Assembly (NCBI GenBank): GCA_007570785.1
Contig: ML660201.1
Span: forward strand, 44,292,473-44,356,472
Direction of reading: 5' to 3'
Source of the DNA: Antilocapra americana
Taxonomy: Eukaryota > Chordata > Mammalia > Artiodactyla > Antilocapridae
Length of the DNA: 64,000 bases
Shown here: piece by piece, positions 33,484-44,576 of the stretch
How the letters are laid out: the number at the start of each line of letters is the position of its first letter
Position numbering within the stretch: the stretch's first letter is position 1
Position numbers and translations under genes: made by a program
Notes under the pieces: model-generated
Told to the model about the DNA's origin: nothing
The model's input: only the letters and a program-made list of their open reading frames with translations
Databases searched by the model: none

Positions 33484-36150
33484 TCACGTCAATTACGTTT
33501 CTTTTATAGAAGCATAAAGAGTTTTGTGGAACAGTAGCCATTTTAGTTACTGGGGGTGGGGGGAGGAAAAAAGGATGACAATTTTTATTGCATTTTACTG
33601 TACATCACAAGGCCATTTTTATATAAGGACACTTTTAATAAGCTATTTCAATTTGTTTTTGTTATATTAAGTTGACTTTATCAAATACACAAAGATTTTT
33701 TTTTGCATATGTTTCCTTCGTTTAAAACCAGTTTCATAATTGGTTGTATATTTAGACTCGGAGTTTTACCTTTTTACTTGTTGCCATAGAGCTGAAACCA
33801 TCAGAGGTGTTGTCTTGGCTTGGGGTTTTTGTTTTTCATTTTTTTGGTTGGTATTTTTGTTTGTTTTTTTAAATAACAAACAAAATGGAAAAAAAAACAC
33901 ATACAAAAAAGAGTTTACAGATTAGTTTAAGTTGACAATGAAATGTGAAGTTGGTCCTAGTTTACATCTTAGAGAAGGGGGTGTACTTGTGTCTGTTTCA
34001 TGTGCCTAAATATCTTAAGCCACTTTTGTGAAAACTTTCTTCCAGGTAAAGTAAAAGGTTGTTAGTTACTTGATAGATGTTTGACAGACATGGCACATTT
34101 GCTCTAGTAACTCAGAAATCTGAAGTTAGCTCTGTGCAGTCTTCTGTAGCTAGTGCGTCTCCCGGACACCCGGAGGGAGAATGCACTTTTTCTTGCTCTG
34201 AGTTAGCCATCTGTAGTGTCAGTTATTCTTGCAGAACATGTGCACTACCCTGAATTATGTTTAGTCTTGGCAGGTAAGTTTAAGGGTACTCTTGATTTTT
34301 TTATAATGAATTCACAATTTATGCCTATACATGTTAAGACGATTTGAATCTTCAAATCTCTTACACTGAAACAATGGACGTTCATCTTGAAAGTATTGAG
34401 GTGTGCTGGAGGAAGATTTATTAAACGTAACACCTAACCTGACTTAGGGAAGAGAGTGCAGTAACTGGATTTGGGCTGTTTCAGAAGCATAATTGTAAGA
34501 GGCTGAATTGCCTGCATATGCAAATATGTTTTAGTATGCTTTATTTCCTCATCAAATGTGGCTTTTTTTTCTTTTTTCCTCCAGAGTTTCGGGTTGTAAT
34601 TCTCACCCAGAAGTTTAAGATTTTCTGAAATAATTTTAAAATGTAGCTTGTGCTTTTGAATTTCAGAAGGGACTCATAATTTCAGAAAATGCTCACTAAA
34701 AAGACCATTATAGATCCCAAATACTTAGATTTGATGACCCTGTCTCTCTTATATGGAAGAAAACAAGTGGAGGCAGTATATAATGCTCAGACAGTAGAAA
34801 GCATCAAAAGTGGAACAGTATTTCAGTCAGCATTTTTGAAACCTGCTTTCTTATAGCAAGATGTTTGCCATTGTAGCGAAGCTTCCACTGCTACTTGTAA
34901 ATTGACTGATTCTCAAAGGATACTTTCTTCTTTTAATCTGGTATGAATCAATACCTGGATATTTAATCACTATTCTTACTAAATCATGGGGACAAAAGAG
35001 TGCAGAATGGAAAAAAGTCTCTTTGTATCTAGATACTTTAAATACAGAATGTCCTTGTCTCTTAATTGCTTATAGTCAACCACTGGATCTCAATTTGCAT
35101 CAAGTATTTTAAATAATTCTGAATTTTAGGAAATGTTTTGCAATAGTATGTCAGTACCTTATTGTTCAACTGAATCAGATAAAGAAATCTTCAGTTCCTC
35201 GTTATTTGGGCCATTTCATCATGGACTGTATAATACAATCAGATTATTTTATTTCTAGGCATCCTTGAATTACACCAAAGAATCTGAAATTTAATTTTGG
35301 TTAAGTTATTTATTTATTTCATGCACCCATCTTATTTCCCTTTTTAAGGTCTGGAAGAGACTTCTTTTGGGAAGCCTCTGAAAACTCTTCACTGTGGGCT
35401 ATGTGGGGCAGTAGAAGCCAGAGCACTCCTCCTCCAGGCTCCTTCCCAGTCTCTAGAGGTGCTGTAGGAACCATAGATCCAGCCAGGGGCTTCCCTAAGG
35501 CAGTGCAGAGCTGGGCCAGAGGGCCACGAGGCAGGCCTGATTAAGTTTTGTTGTTGTTGTTGTTGTTTTAACTTTATGTATTTATTTTAGAATCATGTCT
35601 TTCTGTATATTGACTTGGAGAATATCAGTTAATATTTTAGTATATAAGATTTGACGTCAGCCATCTTCCAAAAAGAAAAGAAAAAGAAAAAAAATGTATG
35701 GACTTTAAAAGGTACACATGAACTATACTTTTTTTTTTTCTGTGAGCTTTAGGAACTGTAGTGATATGGCTTAGAAAGTATAATAGCCTAAATGTTTTCA
35801 AAATGTTAAGTTCATGTGGAAAAGAATTTTGTTTATGTGGGGGGAAAGACCTATAGGTTTAAAACAGTATGTCAGATTGAAAAGGCCTTGAATTGCTTTG
35901 TGTTTTGAATCGCCCTCCCCCTTGTCTTCCTATGAGGAAGAATTAAGAGGGGACTCTTCTTTGTGTAAAATCTCCAAATTGGTGTTGTTGACTTTTGAAT
36001 TTGAACATTTTCAGACCTGATTAAAACTTGGTTTATTCTAACTTCTGTATCAAAAAAGGTTCAAGTGGTAACTAGTCTTATAATATGTATGTATCATATG
36101 TTTGTTCATCTAAAGCTTTTTAATCCAAATAAAAATGGAGTTTGCAAAGT
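33484..36150 (+). other. PBRM1: PBRM1 3' UTR
   Basis: No intron, open frame or ruminant retroposon is seen between the stop codon and the AATAAA at 36128. A short (GTT)n tract lies at about 35547-35567. The end point is inferred as 15-25 bases past the signal. Confidence 0.8.
36128..36133 (+). promoter_or_regulatory. PBRM1: PBRM1 polyadenylation signal AATAAA
   Basis: In a scan by eye this was the first canonical plus-strand AATAAA after the stop codon. A TG-rich stretch follows (GTTTGGTTGTTCTG at about 36167). An ATTAAA-type variant about 105 bases upstream (GATTAAAACTTGG) could be a minor site. Confidence 0.75.
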
Positions 36151-37745
36151 GATTGGGATTAACCAGGTTTGGTTGTTCTGTTAAAGTTTGTGTCAGACAG
36201 ATGTTTGGTTTCAAGCAGGTTTAATTCCTGCAAACCTTGATTTTATGCTGACAGGCATACGGCTGCCAGTTTAAAGGAAAAGCACTCCTTGGGTACAGGC
36301 AAAAGTCAGTGTCCAGACCCTGGTCCAGGGCTCAGGCTGCATTAACACAGAAGCCGAGTATAATCACGCTGCAGCCTGATGTGCCTATGCCACACCTCTC
36401 AGACTGACAGTCAGGGATTCCTAACATGTCCTCGGCAATGCAGGTTGAAGTTAAAGTCACAGCGGGAGTTGTTACTGATGGTGGAAGGTAAGGAAGCATG
36501 TCCTGTATCATAAATCAGTGTAACCCATTTCAAGTAGATGTGTGTGGCCAGAGGAGACAAGTGGCCCGGAAATATTTTTATCATGCTTATAAGCTCCCAA
36601 AAAATGGCCACACTTTTAACAGAAAGTGTTGTAAAATCAACCAACTGTTTTCCTCTAATATCACTTTGCAAATCTCTGTGGTTCTGTTCTCCTAAGAGTT
36701 TAGGGCTGTACTGCCATCTGTGGTCATGAACATACTGTGAATGATGGTTGATGTATAGTTAAATGTTCTAGCTACATACTCTGAGCAGTACTGCTAAGTA
36801 TTACTCTGTTCCCTTTTTCATTCAGAAGTCTGCTAGGTCAGCTGAATGAAAGTTCATACCTGAACAAATTAACAGACTCTATCCCCCAAATAGATGTAGA
36901 AATGCACATCTTGTGGACTGCGCATAAATGTATGAAGACTAGCACCTGCATACTTTATTAGGAGAGAAATTGTTTTGGAAAACACTGTGGTCCAAGTGTT
37001 TTGTTTTTTTTTTTAAAGAAAACTCAATGTGAAAAATCCAAACTTCTAAAAACAGATTAATTGAATTGCTATAACTTCAGAGATGCAGGCAAGATTTCCA
37101 AAACAGGACTGCTAGATGAACACAGATAGCCCTCCCTTATTGAGTATTTACTCTGTGCCTGGGTCCTTTCCCTATCCATTCAGGTGATAAAGTGAAGCTC
37201 CAAAGCCCAGGTAGTTCCCCCAGCACCCCAGTGGACATCGACTTCTAGCAGTAAATACTAATTAGATTTTTGTCATCCTAAAGTATCCTGGTTTTTTTAA
37301 ATGTAAGTTATTTGTCGGTGTAGTTCACAGTAGGGGGCACTGCACTTTTGTAAGCTGCTTATAAGAGCATTGCTCTTTAAACTGTTAAAGCTCCCTTAAA
37401 TAACCCTAGTGTCTGATAAGTGCATAGTCATATTCCTTTAGTTAGAAGGCTTGAAAAAATTGAGGCAAAGTTAAAAGCCTGCACAATGGTTTAACAAAAA
37501 TTAGTTCTGTAGCATCCAGATTAATGTGCTTTGAAAGTATCTTCAATTTAATACAGTAATTGCTTTGCTAGTCTACTTCCCTTGAAGTCAGACATTGTTG
37601 GGTCATCCTCAAAGGTTTGTTGTCTTAAACCAGCACTCTAATACTTATATTTTAAAAAGATGATGAGGAAAACTCTAGGGAAGTTAGGCACGAATTTCAG
37701 ACTGGAGATTGTTTCTAGGATGGAAGCGAGAAGGAAACCACAGCA
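36151..37745. other. Intergenic sequence between convergent PBRM1 and SMIM4
   Basis: About 1.6 kb with no recognised gene and no ruminant retroposon. Either transcript could extend into it. Confidence 0.6.
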
Positions 37746-37767
37746 GACACAGAAGGTAGCTGACGGT

Positions 37768-37773
37768 TTTATT
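37768..37773 (-). promoter_or_regulatory. SMIM4: Candidate distal SMIM4 polyadenylation signal
   Basis: TTTATT on the plus strand is AATAAA on the minus strand. It is followed in the transcript direction by CTTCTGTGTCTGCTGTGG, a good downstream U/GU-rich element. Other minus-strand AATAAA copies are at 38192-38197, 38052-38057 and 39021-39026. The last overlaps the final codons. Confidence 0.6.
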
Positions 37774-37849
37774 AGCATTTACAACTTCTCTTTGTGAAAG
37801 GTATGTATGCTACATATTTATGTATACAAAGTATTAACCTCCTAAAACT

Positions 37850-37867
37850 GGGGGGGGGGGGGGGGGG
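37850..37867. repeat. Homopolymer G18 / C18 tract
   Basis: 18 consecutive G on the plus strand, which would be C18 in the SMIM4 transcript. It lies about 80 bases before the distal polyadenylation signal. Length is prone to polymorphism and sequencing error. Confidence 0.95.
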
Positions 37868-39016
37868 AATGGAGTTAGGCCACAATTTAAATGTATTGTG
37901 CAATTGTCTAATCCTTAAAATAAACATAAGGTTTAGGGTCACCAGGAACTCTTGTGACAAAAGCACAAGTGAAGACTACCTTCCTCCCCCAGGTGCTATT
38001 GGTCTCATTGGTCTTCATACTCAAGCCATCTGAGCAGTGTCTCAGTAGTGCTTTATTGAGATGAGTGGTGAGTGGCTCTTTATACTAAATTGGTTCTAAC
38101 GTAAATGACCTGACTTAAATCCCTTAGAACAATGTATTTGTGGCAGAGATCTTTTAACTCGATAATCCCTGTGGCCTTAAGCATCAGCTTCTTTATTCAT
38201 GAGTGAATAGGTGGAAATGATTTTGCAACTTAGTCTAATTCCTTAATATGTAGGGATTTTTTTTGTTTGCAAAGATGTTGGATGTGGTTATCCAAACCTG
38301 GAAAGATGCCTTTGCTTTTCTACCACTTGAACCAAACTTTTTCTGGGTCAGATTGCCAACTCTCCCTATAGACTGAGCCTGATTTAACTCAAGTCTGTGG
38401 TTGCCCAGTGCTGTGAAGATTCACTTTTTGTGGGAAGGAGCAGTGTCTTCAGCAGCTGGATGAAAGCAGCATCTTCCTCACAGAGGGTAGTGAAGCCTGT
38501 TGGTCCCCAGTCCTCACAGAGGTCCAGCCCTTGATGTTAGTGGAGTCAAACAAGGGGGAAGCGGTTGTTGGTGTTCACAACAACGTGAGTAATGTGTGTT
38601 TGCATTCTAGCAAAATGTTCACCAATTGGTAGCTAGCAGAAATGCAGTCTGCATAGTCATCCTCATTTAAATGACCCTGCAGTAGAGACCTTACTTTCAT
38701 TCATACTGAATTTGAGTTCAGCAAAAAATCAAGTTAGGTTATCCCTGGTTGCATAAAATAAAGGACTTCACAATTTAGGGTACACTGAAAAGCATCCCGA
38801 TTCATCCTTGAATTGTTTAAGAAATGTTTCACGGACTAGATTCTGCTGTTTCAGTAGGAAATAATTTTCCCACAAGTGCTGTCCATCAGTGACTTGGGAA
38901 GTATTCAAGCAGGGACAGGAAAACTATAAAAATTGTTCATAAAGGCAGTTCTGTGTAAGAACTAGAGACCTGAAGAATACATTTTAAAAGGAGTTGAAAA
39001 CAGTAAAGTTTCATAT

Positions 39017-39108
39017 TTACTTTATTGACTGCGGAAGTTCATTCTCTGATGCATCTTGCAGCCTTCTCTGATACTGTCTTTCTGAGGCTTTTCTGCGGTA
39101 GACATCAT
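39017..39108 (-). CDS. SMIM4: SMIM4 coding exon 2 (terminal)
   Basis: The minus-strand acceptor is TTTGATACAG. It encodes [20 protein letters not shown] and [10 protein letters not shown], then TAA at 39019-39017. The highly charged [13 protein letters not shown] stretch is the conserved tail of the family. The AATAAA hexamer falls inside the final codons. Confidence 0.95.
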
Positions 39109-42100
39109 CTGTATCAAATAAAGATTTGATTTAGATTTTTAAGAAACTAAGGAATTAAAAATACATATCTGAGTAATTTAAGCAGTAGTCTAAATCTATC
39201 ACCTAAATCTCAACAATAATGTTTAATGCCAAAATCAACTTAAAATATGATTTAAATGAGGACTATGTTAAAGTTCTCAATAGCAGGGTCAGAGTCAGTG
39301 TCCTCAAAGATAGGGTCATGTCACAGCACAGCTCTTAGCAATTTCACTTTTCTCTGAAATCATCTGTCTTAACTGTCCTCTCTTAGGCACTTCCAGCCCT
39401 ACAGCTCTGTGCTGCTCCCTCTGTCACACCCAGCAATTCAGGGCAGGGAGGTGAAGGCAGTCTCCTTGTTCTCAGCTGCTGCTTCTCCACCCTCTTCCTA
39501 CAGGGCCTTGCCATTTGTCACTGCCTGCCCTGGCAATCTGCCGTCTATCACTACCCTTCAGTCTCTGAAAATGCTGGCATTTCGTTCAGGTTCCTTGACC
39601 CTGTCCTGTGTCATCTTCCCAGATGACACCACCCCCAAAAGATAGGAAGCAACAGCCCCCTTCATCTACCTGACTTCTCAAGTTTCCTCTGAAGTAATAA
39701 ATTCCTTCTGTTCTAACCACAACCTCTACTCCCTTTCTAGCAGCTTTTCTGTCCTTGGATCTTTACCAACTTCCTCAGCTCCTTGTTCTCTCTTCTTGCC
39801 CAGACCAGCTGAAATTCCCTCTTAACTGGTACCAGCTTCTTGATATGCCTTCAAAACCCCAATGCAATTTCCTTCCTTCTCCATGCCTCACTCTGCTTGC
39901 TATGCACTGTGAGTATTGTACCTAACTGAGTCTACTATGATGCCTGACAATCCTGTTGCTTCAGCCATAGCTCTGACCCTACTCTGCTCACCCTAAATGG
40001 CCATGAACTCTTTCTGCACAGAGAAAAGTCATCAGTAAAGAACTCTTCCCATTGACTTCCAAGGGCTACTCTGTCTTGCTCAGATCCCATCCTCTCCCAC
40101 CTTCTCAAGGGCCAGGGGATATCCAGCCTCCCTCCACCTGCTCTGTCCTGATCAATATTTGCATATCCTGGTAGAGGAGAGACAGCTTACCTCCCATCCA
40201 CTTAGTTGAACTTCCTGAACTGCCTGTCTTCTATGATAAAATACACTGCTTTCCCCCCTTGCCTCTCTGGCCACTCTCAGTCACCCTTAAAAGTTAGGGC
40301 TTAAACCCTTACTTTCATCACAATCTACAATGTGAGTGACCCACTAACCTAGATCTAAGGCCTAGATCTGCCTTCTATCTATATATATATATAACCATAG
40401 ATACTTTATTGGCTTCTATCTGTATAACCATCTCCCCCGCAGCACATGCAAAATGGAGCCCAGGACTGTTCTGCTTATGTTCTCCCCTGCCCCAGCTGCC
40501 CCACCAGAAGCCTCCACTCCTCATCTCCTGAGTCCACTCAAACACCACGTCCTTGTCTGTACTGCCTCTGGAGTGTCAACTCTACCCACTTCTTGGCATC
40601 TCATCCTAGTCTAGACCACCATCCCAAATCTGGACAACCATACAACCTAAGTCTTCCTTCTAGTTTGCTCTCCACAAAAAGTCATTCACCACGTATGTTC
40701 ACCTGCTGCTTAAAATTCTTCAGCCCTTTGGGATACAGTCTTGGTTCTCTGGTCCCTTTGTGGCCCCTCCAGCCACCTTTTAAACCGTGTCATCCCTCAT
40801 GCTGCTCACCTGCTTCAGTCCCTCATACAGCATACTTGCATACCAAGGCCCCCAAGTTTGCTCTTACCACTGGAAGAAGACACTTGCAACACCACAGATG
40901 TTTCCCTCATCTGGCTGACAATCTTTGGGCCTCCCTGATGTGGTGACTCCTCCAGGCAGCCTTCCCTGCACCATGTAGTACAGTTCAGGTGCCCTACCCA
41001 GAAATCCCATGCTCCCCCACTTTCCCCTCATAGAATTGATCACACTTAATAGTAACTGAATGATCTCTCTCCCATTAGTGTTCTTCTGGGGTAGGTAGAC
41101 CTCCACCTTATTCTATCTTCTCATCAGTTCAGTTGCTCAGTTGTGTCCAACTCTGCAACCCCATGAATCACAGCACGCCAGGCCTCCCTGTCCATCACCA
41201 ACTCCCGGAGTCTACCCAAACCCATGTCCATCGAGTCGGTGATGCCATCCAGCCATCTCATCCTCTGTCGTCCCCTTCTCCTCCTGCCCCCAATCCTTCT
41301 TCTCATCGGTGGTCATTAAATATTAATGAATTGATGAACAGAAGGATTAAGTATCTTTAGAAACCACTAATTTTTTTTTTTTTAATGAGGGCAGTTCACA
41401 AGTGATGTTTCTGGAGAGGGAGACAGCAGAAAGGGCCTGGGAGTTAGGGAAGTCTTTCTGGAAGAGGAACTAGCCTGTCCAGAGCTAGTGTTCAGCAAAG
41501 CAATGCCAGGCACTCTGTTTACAGTGCTTGCCCTTGGTACCCATGACTCTGGCCTGTAGACAGTGGTATTTAAGCGGTGCAGACCAGCTCCCTCTAGGGT
41601 TTGGACGTGCCGATTAGGAGTTTACACATATCCTCTATCCCGCTTCTAGATGCTGTGGCCAAGTCTGTTCCTTAGGCCCAAACAGTGTCACTGGCAGGCT
41701 TGAAAGGACAGCATCCAGAGTGCAGTCACGTGCCCTCCCATCTAAGTGCAGGGAAGGTCTCAAGGATGGACACCAATGTACCTCCCCTTATAGGAGAGCC
41801 CAGGCGGATCTCCACGCCCCACTGGAGACTACTCGCCCTTCTGCAGGAGAAAAGCAGCTCAGCGCTGAGCGGAGAGGTCTGAAGCCTAACAATATTCCCA
41901 GCAATAGGGTTCCTTTGCCACCTCCTGCTTGCTTGACATGAAACAGGCTGCTGCACCCCCACTTACAAAAGGTCTCCTGGCCCACGCGCACTTTAATCAT
42001 GATCCACTCCATCGTTCCTCCGAGGACAAAAAAGAAGGGCAGGAATCTGTAGACGCCGAATCGCTGCTTCCCGGGCACCAGCTGCAGAACCCGCCTCACC

Positions 42101-42117
42101 TGAGCCCGGGAAAACAT
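39017..42117 (-). CDS. SMIM4: SMIM4 / UQCC5, small mitochondrial inner-membrane protein
   Basis: A two-exon coding region on the minus strand, with exon 1 at 42117-41967 and exon 2 at 39108-39017. Joined, they give 80 codons and [23 protein letters not shown] at the start, the hydrophobic span [20 protein letters not shown] (about residues 23-42), then [18 protein letters not shown] and the end [10 protein letters not shown]. The protein is known as a mitochondrial assembly factor for respiratory complex III (UQCC5). The splice splits the Tyr codon (T|AT) with a GTAAGT donor and an ATACAG acceptor. I chose the ATG at 42117 because human SMIM4 starts MF and because it has G at -3. An in-frame ATG lies three codons upstream (42126). 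Human SMIM4 as I recall it is 70 residues, so this form carries a longer C-terminus. Confidence 0.95.
39109..41966 (-). other. SMIM4: SMIM4 intron (2.86 kb)
   Basis: Mostly pyrimidine-rich unique sequence on the plus strand between 39350 and 41100, in which I recognise no element. A BovB 3' fragment lies at about 41128-41310. A 166-codon plus-strand open frame at 40446-40946 has a low-complexity Ser/Pro/His composition and looks spurious. Confidence 0.7.
41128..41310 (-). repeat. BovB LINE 3' fragment
   Basis: CAGTTCAGTTGCTCAGTTG, TCCATCACCAACTCCCGGAG and CATCTCATCCTCTGTCGTCC. The minus-strand peptide [20 protein letters not shown] is the BovB C-terminus. Confidence 0.95.
41967..42117 (-). 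CDS. SMIM4: SMIM4 coding exon 1
   Basis: It encodes 50 residues from MFSRAQVRR to KVRVGQETF plus one base of Tyr. It contains the Arg-rich N-terminus and the single membrane segment. Donor TTTT|GTAAGT on the minus strand. Confidence 0.96.
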
Positions 42118-42580
42118 GCCGGACATAGGTCGTTGGAGAAGGGTAAAGGCGGAACGAAGGCTGGAGCGCCCGGATGAAACCAAATCCGCCCTGCCCGTCC
42201 TTGCTGAGTCCGACGGCCAGGTGGCTTCGCAATCCGGGTCTTGCACCGCCTCCACGGAGGTGAACAGTGGACCGAGAACAGGGTAAGGAGCCCGGCGCTG
42301 AGCTCGGGATCCAAAACCAGGGGCGCCTCCACCAATAAGGCTGAGGCGGGATGCGCGGGCCCGCCAATCAGAATGTGACGGAGCGCGCATGCTCGGTGAG
42401 GCCGAGCCCAGCAGGGGCCGCCACTCCTGCTCTTGGAGGCAGGGCGGGCCAAGGGGCGGGACCTCCCACGTGGCGTCGGCCCGGCCCCTCCCCCTGCCCT
42501 CCCTTGTGCAGGCTGGTACTCGAAGAGTTGGCGGCCGCGCCCCCTACTCTGCCACCGCCATCTTTTCTCTTAAAAGTCCT
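42118..42580 (-). promoter_or_regulatory. SMIM4: SMIM4 5' UTR/promoter CpG island
   Basis: GC-rich and CpG-rich sequence upstream of the SMIM4 start. It carries CCAAT motifs at 42330-42334 (CACCAATAAG) and 42363-42370 (GCCAATCAG), a TGACG half-CRE at about 42376, and GCGCGCATGC at about 42383-42392, an NRF1-like site. It also has GC boxes near 42443-42462 and a YY1-like CCGCCATCTT at 42555-42564. NRF1 and NF-Y sites are common at nuclear genes for mitochondrial proteins. The start site itself cannot be placed from sequence. Confidence 0.65.
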
Positions 42581-43800
42581 AAGAGAAGTGATGACGCTCA
42601 TGGATGTACTACAAAACGTGTACTGCGCGATGCTCTAAAATGCAATCACACAACGCCTTGTATTTATTTCGGGATCGTGACTGATGCCTAGACTTCTAAA
42701 AATAACAGGATTTGCGATGCACTGTCGAAAGCTGAACTTCAGCACAACAAAAATCTTAAGTAAGCATCTTGTGGCAAACAACTGTAACATTAATAAAAAG
42801 TCTCCTGTATGGGGCACTTACCGTTATTCCCAGACTATTAGACAATCTAAGAACAGCAAATGAAAACTTAGAATCATAACAGAGTTTAGTAATGCAGATA
42901 CAATATATAAAAACAGGCTGGAAAAGAGAGATCAACCGGCAACTCTGGAGGGGAGCAGGGCCGGCCGCTGAGCTGCCAGGCCCAAACTGCTGCCTGGATA
43001 ACCTGCTTTCTCCTGGGGCAAACCCTACCAAACCATATGCACACATCGGCTTGGTGCCCACTCTGCCTTCTCTTGGTGGCTCTGCGGGCTGGACGCCACA
43101 AAGCGCCCATCTTCCACCCAGACGAGACTTCTAGGTGGCCCAACACCCAGCACACACCTAGTTCACTGGGGCCTTAGGGGTGGGGGCCGCACCCACCCAC
43201 ACCCTCGGGCCCACCTATGGCCTCCATTACCCTGTGCCAGCACTCATCACATGACTGGCACTGTAGGTCCTCAGTCAAGGGGCAGGGAATAGTAGAATGT
43301 ACACACACCCTTAGAGTTCGCGAGACCACCGCAGAGAGCACCTCAAGGCAACAGTGGCTAGCTAGCCAGCTCTCCACCGACAAGGCCCCAGGTGCAAGGT
43401 AGGCCTGCTCAAGGTCCAGGACACAGATGTTTGAGGCCTCAGAAAAAGAATTTGAGTGAAATAAACGCGGGTGGAGAGTGGTTCCCAGTAGGAAAGAGTA
43501 ATTTTGTTGGAGATCCTGTTGATAGTGCTAGAAGAGCATGAGGGGTCCAAGTGGGTAAGCGAGGAGTGGTCGGTGCGACCATTTGCTGAGGTAGGAACCA
43601 GGCAGGCAGGCAGTCAGCCCTGGCCTCCCGCCCCGCTCCAAGTTAATAGGGTTCACCTGTGTGAGCACAGAGCCTGGAGCGAGAAGAGGCTGCTTCAGCG
43701 GACGTCGGCTGCACTGCGGGTCCCAAGGTCTCACCCAGCGTGGGGCTGGCACCAGGCAGCGTGCGGGAAGGACTCTTTATTCTCTAGGTAAGTTAATGAA
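42581..43800. other. Region between the SMIM4 and NT5DC2 promoters
   Basis: About 1.2 kb of mixed composition with no recognised exon or ruminant retroposon. The two genes are head to head about 2.2 kb apart measured between start codons. Confidence 0.6.
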
Positions 43801-44341
43801 ACGGACTGGCAGAACCAGTCAGGGGCGGGAGGCGGGGAACAGGATCTCGGCTTCAGAACTAGGGGAAGGGGCGGAGGATCTGAGGTCTGGAAGACAGGAG
43901 GTGGAAGAAGGGGCGGGAGGACCCAGGCACAGAGGGAGAAAGAGGACTGGGGGACCCAGGTAGACCCGCAGTACCCTGGCCCTCTTCTTTCCAAGCCCGG
44001 GCCGTCCGAAGCCTGGCGGGGACGGCCGTTCTTAGGTATTCCGAACTCCGGGGAGGAGGACAGAAAGAGGCGCCACGGCCTCAGCAGATACAGCAGGGGG
44101 GCACAGACTTCTGGACCTCTGCGGAGACTGGGGGAAGGGGCCTGGCAGCCCGCCCCGCCCCGCCCGGGACCTCCCGCCCCGCCGGGGCCCAGGGGCGCGC
44201 CCATTGGCGGCCGGGCTCCGCGCGCCGCGCCCATTGGCCGGCCGCCGTGAGGGAGCACGAGGCCACCGTGGCGGGCGCGCAGTCGGAGGGGCGGCGGGCT
44301 GGCCTGAGGGCCGAGGGCTGCGCGGGCGGCGCGCAGCGGGC
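43800..44341 (+). promoter_or_regulatory. NT5DC2: NT5DC2 promoter and 5' UTR, CpG island
   Basis: Very GC-rich DNA with repeated GC boxes (CCCGCCCCGCCCCGCC at about 44151-44166, GGGGCGGG near 43910). Two inverted CCAAT boxes (ATTGG at 44203-44207 and 44233-44237) lie 30 bases apart, a common NF-Y spacing. There is no TATA box. Transcription probably starts between about 44260 and 44330. The CpG island continues to about 45450. Confidence 0.7.
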
Positions 44342-44576
44342 ATGGCGGGTGCGGGGCTGCGGGCGGCTGCTCGGCGCTGCCTGCCGCGCCGAGACCACGG
44401 CGGGCCGCGAGCCGCCTCGTCCTCTCCCTCCTGCCCTGGTTGCGGCCCCCCGGGTCCCGGTGCCCACTGCCCGGGCGCCCCGCGCTCCGCGTCTGCCCCG
44501 GCACCGGCCGGCGGCGCCGCCGAGCCCAGCTCACACCTGTGGGCTCGATACCAAGACATGCGGAGACTGGTGCACG
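44342..44576 (+). CDS. NT5DC2: NT5DC2 first coding exon (partial gene)
   Basis: First exon of 5'-nucleotidase domain-containing protein 2, a HAD-family member. The exon encodes 78 residues plus one base: MAGAGLRAAARRCLPRRD at the start and SSHLWARYQDMRRLVH at the end. It stops at a strong donor (CACG|GTAAGTGAG). This agrees with the start of the long human isoform as I recall it, with most changes near residues 13-20. The Ala/Arg-rich N-terminus looks like a mitochondrial presequence (inference). The catalytic HAD domain with its DxDxT motif would lie in later exons, which are not in the window. Confidence 0.93.

Larger units (their letters stand above)
37746..39016 (-). other. SMIM4: Probable SMIM4 3' UTR
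   Basis: About 1.27 kb without coding signal or retroposon. The extent depends on which of four candidate minus-strand AATAAA signals is used. Confidence 0.5.

Noticed and set aside
40446..40946. A 166-codon plus-strand open frame in the SMIM4 intron
   Set aside because: Ser/Pro/His/Cys-rich composition follows from the pyrimidine-rich DNA. There is no recognisable domain, splice context or promoter.
41788..42390. The full 200-codon minus-strand frame containing SMIM4
   Set aside because: Only the 50-residue core is SMIM4 coding. The left part is intron past the GTAAGT donor, and the right part is GC-rich 5' sequence without similarity to the family.
44204..44341. Upstream in-frame ATG that would add 46 residues to NT5DC2
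   Set aside because: It overlaps the first CCAAT box and precedes the second, so it is probably upstream of the transcription start. The human protein starts at the MAGAGL position.
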